A stretch of DNA of 64,000 nt from Epiperipatus broadwayi (lineage: Eukaryota > Onychophora > Udeonychophora > Euonychophora > Peripatidae), in NCBI GenBank assembly GCA_028023455.1, contig JAQFVV010012513.1:1552501-1616500 (forward strand), written 5' to 3'. The notes below the pieces were generated by a model. That model ran no database searches. It was not told the DNA's origin and saw only the letters and a program-made list of their open reading frames with translations. Numbering within the stretch: position 1 is the stretch's first letter; each line of letters starts with the position of its first letter. Both the position numbers and the translations under genes were made by a program. This document shows positions 47,117 through 58,044 of the stretch, one piece after another.

Positions 47117-47310
47117 GTACAACTGAAATCTTAAACCGGATTTCAAGAGATTGTAAGAGACCCAGAAAGAGACCACATGTGAGATGAATGGATGAAATAA
47201 GAAAGTGTACATGGGTGATGTGGAGAAGAGAAGCTTAAAGATCAGAGAAGATGGACTGAACTTGGAGAGACCTTCATCCTGCAGTGGTTTAATAATGGTT
47301 GTTGATGATG
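47117..47310 (+). mobile_element. 5'-truncated RTE insertion (194 bp)
   Basis: It is the last ~190 bp of the RTE element: it corresponds to about 38930-39123 and ends 'ggttgttgatgatg'. The conserved blocks 'ccagaaagag(a/g)ccacatgtgaga' and 'cttggagagaccttcatcctg' (given as separate parts) are nearly unchanged, with an in-frame stop and a one-base insertion. Exact 14-bp target duplications flank it. This is classic LINE 5' truncation and shows that the family transposed. Confidence 0.9.
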
Positions 47311-47543
47311 ACTATATAATAGATATAAAACGAGTTGTTTGAATGATGAATAAAGAAGACTAGTTAAATAACATACTATGACAAATAAAAAAAGATGTTA
47401 TGCATTACAGGTATTTGTTAAAACAAGTAGAAAACTAAGTAATCTGGATTCAAAAAAATATGCTGAAATAAAATTGTATAAATGATAACTTTTGATAATG
47501 TTTTACAACTGTTAGTTAATATGTATTTTTGAGATATTAAAAT

Positions 47544-47545
<2 letters not shown>

Positions 47546-47596
<51 letters not shown>
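47546..47596. repeat. (CT)n-(AT)n microsatellite
   Basis: About ten CT units run into about fifteen AT units. Confidence 0.95.
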
Positions 47597-47599
<3 letters not shown>

Positions 47600-48484
47600 T
47601 ACTTATAAAAATAACATTCTGGATTTAATCCTTATAATAAACATGCGTTAGAAGTAAAAATGGACATCCTTTTATTCTAGTTAAATTAAAGACAAAAAAG
47701 GGATCTATTATGGGTGATTATGGGTTACTAGAAAAAAGTTGTTTAACTTTAAGTCTGTTGATAATAATGAATAATTTCCTAGGAACATCATGATAAAAAT
47801 ATCAGTTATTTACATAAACATATTCCCACATCTTTTTTATGCCATAATAAATCTACAAAAATATTTAATGTATATATAACTTATAACTATTTATGGTGAT
47901 GGTTAGAATCTAAATTAATTATGAATTGCATATTTTCAATCTTTATATGTATAATATTTTCTGGTTTATAATCCTTATTAAATCTTGAATACTAAATGAA
48001 GGTGGGAGGTCTCTTTTAGCTACTAGCTGACGATAATTTCTGATGGCCAATGCTTGTTTTTAATTGGCAGTTTGCTTTATTATATCATATCTAAAAATCA
48101 TTTTCATAAAAAATAAACTATCTATACCTGTTATTTATATAAATTTACTGTAGAACTGGTATAAATAAAAGATTGCATTTAAAAAAGATTCATCTTTTAA
48201 ATACAAAAAGTGTTTACTATTTTCAGTGGTCACTGTCTATGTCACATGACTGTGATTTTTGTGAACTAAAATTTACCAGATACTTCCACATTTGTAAAAA
48301 TATTTCAGCAATAACATTTATTAAAAATTACTAATTTATAACACTCATCTCTTGATGGCAGAGTGTATTAAAATAAGGAAAATAGGAAAAGATGTGGAAC
48401 TTTGTTTATGTTAATATTTATATGTTTACTGTAGCACTTTATAAATATCAAGAGATTGTTTTTAAAAGAGGTTTCCCTTTTAAA
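47597..48484. other. AT-rich spacer with diverged copies of the next tandem unit
   Basis: 'aatacaaaaagtgtttac' near 48198 resembles the unit at 48485. Nothing else was recognised. Confidence 0.4.
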
Positions 48485-48582
48485 TGCAAAAGGTGTTTAC
48501 AATTTCTACATATTTAACCATATATATTAATAATGCAAAAGATGTTTACAATTTCTACATATTTAACCATATATATTAATAA
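48485..48582. repeat. 49-bp tandem duplication, two units
   Basis: Units 48485-48533 and 48534-48582 differ at a single position ('aaggtg' versus 'aagatg'), so the duplication is recent. Confidence 0.9.
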
Positions 48583-48806
48583 TACGTTTGATACGGTGAA
48601 ATTTTTTTTTATGTAATAATTTGTAGGCTTTTTTTATATATATTATAAATTGCAGAATTAGTGCTTTCAGAGCCCTTGATGCTCCATATTTATAGTCTTT
48701 ACAGATTACTAATGTTATATGCAAATGTATGCAAATTTCCTCCTATACTATTCATTTTTTGGAAATTGCAAAACAAGTGTCTCTTCTATTTATTGATTTG
48801 ACATTG

Positions 48807-48807
<1 letters not shown>

Positions 48808-48838
<31 letters not shown>

Positions 48839-48842
48839 AAGA
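48808..48842. repeat. (TA)n-(GA)n microsatellite
   Basis: A short TA tract is followed by GAGAGA. Confidence 0.9.
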
Positions 48843-51400
48843 GAAAATTAAACAAACCTCCTAGGATGCTTCATATTGTTAATATTATAATTGTAACTGT
48901 AGATAGAATGAGATATTAATAATATTTTAAATAATGATGATATTTGTAAAACATATTTTGAAGAAAAATAAATGTGAGTAAAGTTAGATTTATAACTAGA
49001 AAAAAAAAACATCAGCATCACATTAGTAATTGAAAAGATAAACAAGCCACTTCAATATTTATAAATATTCTATAACAATTATCTAAAAATTAATATGATT
49101 ATATTATCAGATAAGAATAAAAGCATTAGGTTAATCTGGTGGTACAAGTGTCAGTGATCTGACAACTAAGCAATAATATTATAATGTGCAATTGATAACT
49201 TTTTGTAGATTGATATAGTAAATAGAGGCAAATTATGATCATAATGGCTAGAGAATATTTTACTAAATGAAGTTAATTTGTAGAATATTTGCATTTCATT
49301 CTATTATAAATTGTATGAATATTTAGGATGGAATTTCTTAAGGCGCAAAATGTTTGAATTCTTATTTGGTAATATCATTACTTTCATTTTACCATAGAAT
49401 AATCTCATAAATGAAGGCATTGAAAAAAGATAACTGACAACTATGGTTCCTTGTTATGTTGAACTTGCAATCAACAGTAGTGTCTTATATGACTACATTA
49501 TACTTGCTAAAATCATATAGATGTATTAAAAAGCCAAGTAATATGGATTTCATTTTCAATTAGCACTCATCAGTTGTCCGATGTCACACCTCATGTGTCT
49601 TAATTACTCTCATTATTTATTAATAGGAAATGTTACAATTTGCTTTGAAAGGGTCAAATATACTGCATCCTTGATTATGCTACCCTCTTTCCCAAATAAA
49701 TACTTTAATGTAGTTATTATTAATCAGTTTTAGGCTAGAAATCATCATCATCTTTTAGCCCAGTTATATATTTTAAACTTTAATTAAAAATAAACTTTTC
49801 TCTTATTATCAAACACAATCACATTAAAGGATGATACAATAAATTGTAACAGTTTGATATGAATAAATATTAAGCAGAGATAATAGAAACATGTACGAAG
49901 TTGTGATCTGGGCCCACTGAAGAATATTAATTTAGCATGAAATGCATCTTATGACTTTTTTTTTATTTAGATGCATTTATTGATGAAATTAAAATACATG
50001 TTGTAAACTGGATTATTTATTACATGTGATTGTGTTTATTAGAAATAAAAACTCTCATCATGAATTAAAATTTAAAATATATGTTTGTGTTACAAATGTA
50101 AAAACTTCTAGCCTAAAATTGATTATTAACAATCATTTAGGTATTTATCCTGGAAAAATGTTCTCTTAATTGTGCACACAAGAGATTTTGTGCCTTTCCA
50201 ATAAATTTTAACAATTCAATAAGATCTTATGAATAACTGAATATCTTTTAAGAGTAAGTGTTTTTACTTAGTCATTATAAAAAAAAAAATTGTCTATTTA
50301 TGTGGTCAAAGGATTTAAATATTGGGTGTTTTTCTCCACATTGAGGGATATCCTCAGGAGAGAAAGAATGTCTACTACTTATGTTATGTATACGGAAATA
50401 TAAAAGTGAAATATAGTTTAACAATTGTCCGTTTTTGATGTTGAAAGAAGTCATTTCAAAGAATATTATGGGTGTTTATTAATACAGTAACGAATAAATA
50501 AATAACAAAAAATAAGAGATTACAAAAAGTGGAATCGATTGAGAGGTATTCTTAAAGAGAATGAGTAAAATTGTTTTAAGAATAAAAAATGATAGTATAT
50601 TTTAAGAAACAAAATGCTAATTAATTTGTATTAGATATATATATTGATTATTACTCAATTATATGAAATATCTATCTTATTGCTTTTCTATTTGAAATCT
50701 CTTTTGTTTCAATAAGACTTGTAAATAATCTCCAATATAGATAGCAGATCTAATAAAGTTAATTTAAAACTAATTTGGTACCATCTATTTATTTAGTAGT
50801 CTAAAAAAATGAAAATATCCTATGGTAAAGAAAATTAGCTTGTTTGTGTTTATTGACTTTATTCCGAAACAAGTTTTTGCTTAGTTATATATTTGTTATT
50901 ATTATTATTACTTTCGAAAACTAATAAAACCAACTTCCGTTTCTTCCATGATCGAAAATATATTCCAATTAATAAAAAAAGATGATTTTTTTTTCTCTAT
51001 TATTCTTTTTTTCTTATTTAAAATATTTGTTTTTAAAAATAATTTAAAAGCAAATTACATCTAGTTATTATTTTAACAAATATTTGATTACTCTTCGTAC
51101 AAATATTAGTTAAATATATAACAAATATATTATTTACATTGTAATTATTTCGATCTTGTATAACCTTGATTTAATTCCATATATATTTATTTGCCTTTTT
51201 TTTAAAAAAAATTTCTGTCTCCCTCTCTTTCTCCTACCTTCCACATTTTTCCATCTTCCTTACTCTTTTTCCTATGTTTTCACTCTTTCTGTTTTTCTTT
51301 TCTCTTTTTCTTATTATTTAACTCTCTCCCTTTTTTTCTCCATTTCTCTCTTTTTTTCCATATGTCTTTATATATAATTTATATACTTAAATTTGTTTAT
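48843..51400. other. AT-rich spacer, nothing recognised
   Basis: An inverted pair of about 18 bp ('aatcagttttaggctag' near 49722 and 'ctagcctaaaattgatt' near 50108) is noted. 51180-51370 is a pyrimidine-rich plus strand that yields an artefactual phenylalanine/serine/leucine-rich frame. Confidence 0.45.
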
Positions 51401-51622
51401 ACGTCTATTTTACTAATATTTATTAAGATTGTTTCTACAAGCAGAGAGACAAACTATTATCTGTTATAGAAGGTTGTAACCAAACACTACATAGGATGTT
51501 TGCATTTGACAACGTCTATTTTACTAATATTTATTAAGATTGTTTCTACAAACAGAGAGACAAACTATTATCTGTTATAGAAGGTTGTAACCAAACGCTA
51601 CATAGGATGTTTGCATTTGACA
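51401..51622. repeat. 111-bp tandem duplication, two units
   Basis: 51401-51511 and 51512-51622 differ at only two positions ('acaagc'/'acaaac' and 'aaacac'/'aaacgc'), indicating a very recent event. No coding content. Confidence 0.95.
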
Positions 51623-53050
51623 TGGAAATATTACAATGAAATGCAAATTACTACAATAAATTTGACAACAATTATTTTTTATCTATAGCAATTTATTTAT
51701 TCGAAATTTCTCCTCTTTATCGTGCTGTAAGCTTTTAAGTTCGATTTTAAAAAGCCTAAAATAATAATACTAATTATAAAATTGCATATAAAAAAATATG
51801 GAGAAATCATTATTAAGAAAAAAATTGACAGAAGGAGTAAAAATTCGATGAAAAGGGAGAAAAAAGAAAGCGAACAAGTGAGAAAGTGAAAAGACGGAAA
51901 GAAGAAATTTTAAACGGAAAAAAGTAAGAGAAAAGAGAAGAAATAAAGGGAAAATAAAAGGACGAAAATTGACAGAGAGGAAAGAGAGAGAGAGCGATTT
52001 TTAAATAAAAATATAGCAAATAATATAAGTCAACTTAAAGTAAAGAATTGGCCAAATTACAATAAATGTCATTTATTTTTTAAAATTTTTAATCAAAACC
52101 AATAGTAGCTACATTAAGAAAACCAAGTATTTAAATTCACTGGATTAATAATTCATGTTTGTAATTATAAAATAATAATAATAACAATATTAAATAAAAT
52201 ACTTAACATTCTAAAATAAATAATGGTCTAAATTTCATACCTATCATAAGCTAAAGCTAATAATAATGAAATGTCAGTACACATGTCATAATAGTTTTAT
52301 CTATGATAGTACAACTTTTGGACAGATATATAGTCATTGGTCTTTTTAAATTATATTTGGATCTCTTCTACTGCATCTTGTGTTTAAGGTTTTTATTCAT
52401 TTAAGATACATTCTTACATTAAAATACTTTTACACCCCAAATCAATTGATAAACTTGTGACAAATACAGATATTAAAGCATGTTGTCTGCCCTAAGGTAA
52501 ACTGCACATATAATTTGCACTTATTTTTCTTAGCAATATTACTTTTTGCTCTATTTGTAAAGTGATTATTTTTTGTACATTAAATAATCACATCACTGGG
52601 ATATTGTTAATGAGATCATATTCCATGTAACTGCAAAAATATCAGGTGGAGCATGGGTTTGATCTCTAAATTATTGTCACATTAAGTCTAACATTAAATA
52701 AAAGAAATGTCTAAAAAATTGTTTTTAATACAGTTGAACACAAAATTATATTGAATTTCTTTCAAAATCTAGGCTATTTATGATAAAAATAAATTATATA
52801 ATTGTAAGAACTTGATTAAAATCGTAGACTTCTTAAATTTAAATATAAAAAAAAATATATTTTCGATATTATTGGACTTGATTAAATATGATATTTGCTT
52901 AATTCAAGAATGATTTTGAACAAGAGCCAATTAATTAAAATTGGGATAGAACATATATATATACACACACATTTGCATATCGGATTTGGTGAAGAGATTT
53001 AGACAATTAAATACTTATCTTACCTAAGTTATTCATGAAATATATGTATT
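51623..53050. other. AT-rich spacer, purine-rich patch
   Basis: 51830-52000 is strongly purine-rich on the plus strand (GA/AAG), opposite in skew to 51180-51370. No gene was recognised. Confidence 0.45.
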
Positions 53051-53540
53051 AAACAGGCAAAACTGTCCATACAGTAGTGCTACCCTGTGCTAACCAGAGT
53101 AATCAATGGATGCCAGAAGGCTTGTGCATAAAATCGCCATCTAGTGCCTATTCATCCAATATCCCCAGACTAAGTTTCTGGCTTGTGGCCTTCGGCAGTG
53201 AGGAGCATTGGATCTGAGAGCACTGCACCTAGATCTTAGGATCTAATGCAACTGTCCAGCAGCCACCTTTTATCTCTACTTAACTACAAAACTATGAGAA
53301 TGAAATTGAAAACACAATAATATTTTCAATCTAAGCTCAATAGTATATATAGTCATATGGTATATTGGATGAGTAGGCCCTAGATGGGAATTCTATGCAT
53401 GAACCTTCTGGCATTCATTGATTATTCTGGTTTGGCACAGGGTGGCACTACTCTATGGAGAGTTTTACCTGTTTAATAACAGATATGTGCTAGCATAATA
53501 GATGGTGATCATGTGATGTTTAGTGGTTTGAAATATATGT
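53051..53540. repeat. ~430-bp fold-back with a G+C-richer loop and one-sided end
   Basis: Arms 53051-53162 and 53361-53474 pair ('taccctgtgctaaccagag' side against 'ctggtttggcacagggtgg', 'gatgccagaagg' against 'ccttctggcatt'). The loop at 53163-53300 is G+C-richer. The right side continues with 'gatcatgtgatgtttagtgg' (to about 53531), repeated at 54542-54563 next to another 'ctccatatagtagtgcca' piece. The element therefore extends past its arm on one side only. Confidence 0.75.
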
Positions 53541-53761
53541 ATGTAATAATATTTAAAAATGTTTATTTTCTCTTGTTTGATAATAAATGGAATCAAACGT
53601 AGTTTTGAAGCTCAATGGGTTGACTTGATAAGTTATACGTATAATACTTAGAAATGATATGCCTTCCAAAAAGTATTTTAAATTTAATTAAACATATTGT
53701 ATTATCAGAACCATCTAAGGGCAATGTGGTAGAAAATGAATTCATTTTGAAATGTTGCTAA

Positions 53762-54458
53762 TATATATATAAGACATATTTTGCGGTTTCATCCATGTTA
53801 AAATATTTTAAATATTGGTATAATGACATTTTGAATTGGTAACACAAGCCATCCACAGAGTGATAAAAAGTAGAAAGATGGTTGTAGAGGCGCTACAATC
53901 ACTGATTTGAAAAAAAACGTTGAAGTTCCACCAATAGCAAAAATGTTAAATTAAGAATGTTTTTTTAAAAAAATCTTTCCAAATAGGAGGAAGTTTGCTT
54001 ATATCATCTCGCTTATTGATACAATATGGCCTTTTAAGTATCTCAATGGGCTTCTCTAATTTTGCAGTGGTATAGGTTATCACATCTGGATATGATCCTG
54101 GTACTAGAAAAATTAATTTTATGACCTGAATCCATAGTATGGAGTGAGAGTGCTGATGATGATGAGTGTTGTTTAACTGCATTAGCATGCTCATCTCTCC
54201 TAACACTGATGCGATGATTACTCATACCTATGTAAGAAGCTTTACAATTTTCACATGAGATTTGATAAACACCATGAGATTCAAGAGGGATTGAATCCTT
54301 TGGCTTGGTTATTATATTGCTGATCTTTTGATGAGTAGAAAATGCTCTACTTTTTATCACTCTGTGGATGACTTGTGTTACCAAGTCGAAAAGTCAGTAT
54401 ACCAATATTTAAAATATTTTAACACGGATGAACCCGCAAAATATGTCTTTTATATATG
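53762..54458 (-). mobile_element. Fold-back Penelope-like element family E
   Basis: Left arm 53762-53873 and right arm 54347-54458 are inverted ~112-bp copies ('aagacatattttgcgg', 'gttaaaatattttaaatattgg' side, 'tggtaacacaag', 'atccacagagtgataaaaag'). Between them, on the minus strand, lies a GIY-YIG domain. Here the arm includes sequence that can be read as coding at the 5' side (VTQVIHRVIKSR), so it may be the element's own terminal repeat rather than a copied tail. TA-rich DNA lies outside both arms. Confidence 0.8.
53958..54384 (-). pseudogene. GIY-YIG endonuclease domain, Penelope family E (frameshifted)
   Basis: The minus frame from 54384 reads TQVIHRVIKSRAFSTHQKIS, NIITKPKDSIPLESHGVYQI, SCENCKASYIGMSNHRISVR, RDEHANAVKQH, LHTMDSGHKINFSSTRIISR, and KIREAH. 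HGVYQI and SYIG are the GIY and YIG strands, with C-x2-C between. A frameshift near 54050 moves to the frame carrying IEILKRPYCINKRDDISKLP, PIWKDFF, the expected C-terminal end. The sequence order and spacing are those of canonical Penelope/Poseidon-type proteins. The RT half is absent. Confidence 0.85.
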
Positions 54459-54561
54459 CAACCCATGAAAACCTTCGTATCAACATATATATATAACAAT
54501 TCAAAACAAAGCAAAACTCTCCATATAGTAGTGCCATCTTGTGATCATGTGATGTTTAGTG

Positions 54562-54565
<4 letters not shown>

Positions 54566-54616
<51 letters not shown>
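54566..54616. repeat. (TA)n microsatellite
   Basis: A TA tract of about 50 bases immediately precedes RTE copy 2. Confidence 0.95.
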
Positions 54617-54621
<5 letters not shown>

Positions 54622-57600
54622 GACCACAGAAAAGAGTTGGCTGTCAACTGAAAGGAGATCCAATGATTTCATCTTTGTCACCTTAAAGGTACTGAACAGG
54701 GCAAATTCCTAATACCCATTTCTTATAATCATGTTGTTGTAGCTGCTATTACTATATGATTATTCACTGAGTATGTCAAATGGGTGACCTTTTTACCAAC
54801 ATGCATCACTCAGCATTGTGAGTTTATTGACTTTACCTCTGAGTTTAAGATCAAGAAAGACCACTGACTTTCTTATCCATTGCCTAAAAGCTCTTAATTG
54901 GAATACCATTTGAGTTTTCTTGAAGGCAGACTGAATGTATGTGTGAATGAACATTTCAAAACAAATATTCATAACCATATCAGACAAAACTAAATCATGG
55001 TTCTTTTTTCCCAGGAGACTGTAAAATCATGCCAAGACAGCAGTTGGTGGCAAAGACATAGTTTATTAATAATCTTCAAATTTCAGATCTAGACTGCCTT
55101 TTGATGATGACTTTTTTTTAGATAGATATAACTGCATATCATGTTCAAGTGAATGAAGATTGCATGAACTGGGAAAAGAACTGCCTGATATTAAATAGAA
55201 CTTTATTAGATTTTGTCAAGATAGAAAAAAGTGTACATTAACTGTATTACAAAGGCAGATACATTTGAAGCATAAGTGGAATATAATTTCTTATAAATAA
55301 AACGATGAAAAACAACATTGATGAGATTAATGGTGTATTAGACAGATTGTCAAGATTAGTTATTCATTTTAATAGTAGAAACCAAATGCGGATAATTACA
55401 GTTTACACCTAATAAGTTTTTAATGGGTTGAAGAAATAGAGGATTTGTATATGGATGTACAAAAGGTTTTTTGATCAAACCAAACAACATTGTAAAATTA
55501 TCATGTAAGTCATTAATACTAAAACTGGTAAGCAATTGAAAAATAAAAATGATGTGGTTAAATTTGATTATAGTGAGAAAAATGAGAGGACATAGACTTA
55601 GGGTGTTTCTTTTTTGAGAAAAATATTAAACGGAAATGGACATGGAAGTATCCAAAAATGAAAGATAAGCAGAATTGGATTATACTTTGATTAACAGAAA
55701 GTATGTACTTTTAAGAAGGTAACATTCTTAATGAATTCAACACATGAGTGATCATCAATTACTAACAGATAAGATACATGTTAATGCAAAACTAGAGAGA
55801 CAAAAATTATTAAGAAAAACAATATACACATTTGATATTCCTAACCTTCAGAAACATCCCCATGAATTTAAATAAGAATTTGCAAATTATTTTTCAAATA
55901 GATAACTGCAATGATAACTGGTACAAAAAAAACAACTATAAAACACTAAAATTGTTTCTGAGGTAAGACAATTTATGAAGGAATGAAGAAATATGAAAAT
56001 GTGGGATGAACTAAGAAGGATTAAAAAGCCAGAATTTTGTAATATGTGGCAAAAAAGAGTTAATAATAATAATACATTGAAGAGAATAAAAGTCTCAAAA
56101 TTACAAAACAACATATTGATATTGTCAGGAAACATTTCTGCAAAAAGGAAAAATACAGAACTATTACTAAAAAAAGTGATGACATCATAAAATGGGTGGT
56201 AGAGATTTATTAAGAATTATATATTAGTAATCAAGAACAAGAAAATGTATATCTTACAACTACTACATCATTTGAATCGCCCAAAACTTTAAATAAAGAA
56301 GTAAGACATGCAATTAAATCGATGAAAAAGACTAAGCCCCAGGTAATGATGAATTATAATTGATATCCCAAAAGAAGCAGGTGAAGAAATATAACTTTTT
56401 TTTGTCAAGGATATATGTTAAGGGTCTCAATGATAAAAAAGTACCAGGTGATTTGAAGAATGCAGTATTAATATTAATATTTAAAAAAGGTGACAAAGAA
56501 GATAATAAAAATTAAGACCTCCCATTTTACCAGTTCTATACGAAATTTTATCAAAATAATTACAATTTGTATACAGCAAATTTTGAATTTTAACCAACCA
56601 AATGAACGAGCTGGATTTAAAAGTGGTTTTAGTATAGTGGATTGTTGAAGTATTGAGAGAAATTATGTCAGTTGTCATTATGCTTTGTATTTGTAGATTA
56701 AAAAACGGCATTTGATTCTATAACCACTTCTTTGGTGATTAAAGCATTGGATCATCAAAGTATAGAACACAAATACTGTCATATTTCTGAATAATATTTA
56801 TAAAAATACAGAAGCAACCATTATATTGCATAATGATACTAGGAAGATTAACATTGACAAGGGTATACCACAGGGTGACTCCATATCTCCATAACGTCTT
56901 TCAGCAGTTATGCAGGAAGTATTTTATGGATTAAAATGAGAAGCTAAGGGAGTTAAAGTGAATGAAGATTATTTCAGTTATATAGATTTTGCAGATGATG
57001 TAGTTATTTTTTCAAATAATGTTTTAAAGCTTCATAGTAAAATAGGACTAAAGATAAATATTAAAATGTCTAATGAAATGCCCAATGGGTTTTTTCAAAA
57101 AAGGAAAATAAAGATTAATAATGATGAATTAGAAGAAGGTAATAATTACAAATACCCTGGTTGGAGTATTAGTACAGATGAAAACATAATGGATAAAATT
57201 GATCACATAATTAAACTTGGCTGTAGTGCTTATGATGGAAATACCAATATTAAAAGAAAATGTGCCTATATGTTTGAAAAGGATGGTTTTTATTAAATGT
57301 GTTTTACCAAATCTTACTTATTAAGACATTTAATAGAAGAGCAATACAGGAAATTCAGACATATTTATGAATTATGGACAGATGTATGTTATGAATCACA
57401 AAAATATCTCAAAATATAATTCATGGTAAGACAACAAATTGGTGTTGCTAATATTATTGAAAGAATTAAGGGACTGAAGTGAAATTGGGCTGGACATAGT
57501 GCTAGAAGAGATGATTTTAGATGGATAGTTTGCATCTTAAATTGTTTTCCAAGAGATTGTAAAAGACTTAGAATGAAACCACATATGCAATGGTTGGGTA

Positions 57601-57622
57601 AAATGAGGAATTGTGCCCAGAT
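54622..57622 (+). pseudogene. Decayed near-full-length RTE copy 2, interrupted at its 3' end
   Basis: It is alignable to the intact RTE from the 5' leader ('gttggctgtcaactgaaagg', 'cagggcaaattcctaat', 'gagtttaagatcaagaaa') to the C-terminal block at 57600 ('attgtaaaagactta...aaaccacatatgcaatgg'). The endonuclease and RT are scattered over three frames with many stops and indels. The best open piece, 56958-57296, has YIDFADDVVIFSNN and lacks about 14 residues (LQEMLQ...) that the intact copy has after it. The copy stops at about 57622 in the RW-x-DEI region, where a family A Penelope begins. Confidence 0.9.
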
Positions 57623-58015
57623 ATTATATATATGTAAAATAAATAAAATGTCCGTTAATTAAAAACAAAATTGTAATTATAATTGAAATAATAAATTTAA
57701 CGGTTTACAAACTATTACAAACAATCCTTAAATCCACAGAAGAAACCATAGTAAAAGAAAAATTAAAGAGGCAATTTTTATAAACAGGAATAAAATGCAT
57801 TTAATAAATCGACTAGCTGCTAACATTACAATACGAGATTCGTGGAATTTGAATTGATGACATTTGCTTCCGCTTTGGTTTTTGAATTTAATGGCAGTTG
57901 AGGCAGGTTTAAGAAATTAACTGAAAGTACTTCTGCAGATTTAAGGATTGTTTGTAATAGTTTGTAAACCATTAAACTTATTATTTCAATTATAATATAT
58001 ATATATATATATATT
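57622..58015 (+). mobile_element. Fold-back Penelope-like element family A, nested in RTE copy 2
   Basis: 57741-58015 is a plus-strand family A 3' end: GIY-YIG end (KRKIKEAIFINRNKMHLINR, then LAANIT-IRDSW, stop), tail 'gcagttgaggcaggtttaag' and TA tract. 57622-57742 is an inverted copy of the last ~115 bp of the same tail, joined at 'ccacagaag|aaacca'. It is therefore a 5'-truncated copy with an inverted tail, like those at 1461 and 31480. Its left edge is the point where RTE copy 2 breaks off. Confidence 0.85.
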
Positions 58016-58044
58016 ATAATTGATATAATAAGTTATATATATAT

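Noticed and set aside
51156-52019. Phe/Ser/Leu-rich frames suggesting a membrane protein
   Set aside because: Pyrimidine/purine-skewed low-complexity DNA, not a conserved protein.
54347-54420. Hairpin GACTTG-TGTTAC-CAAGTC followed by GAAA in the family E arm, hammerhead-like
   Set aside because: The stem and GAAA fit, but the bases before the stem (TGTGGAT) do not resemble CTGATGA.
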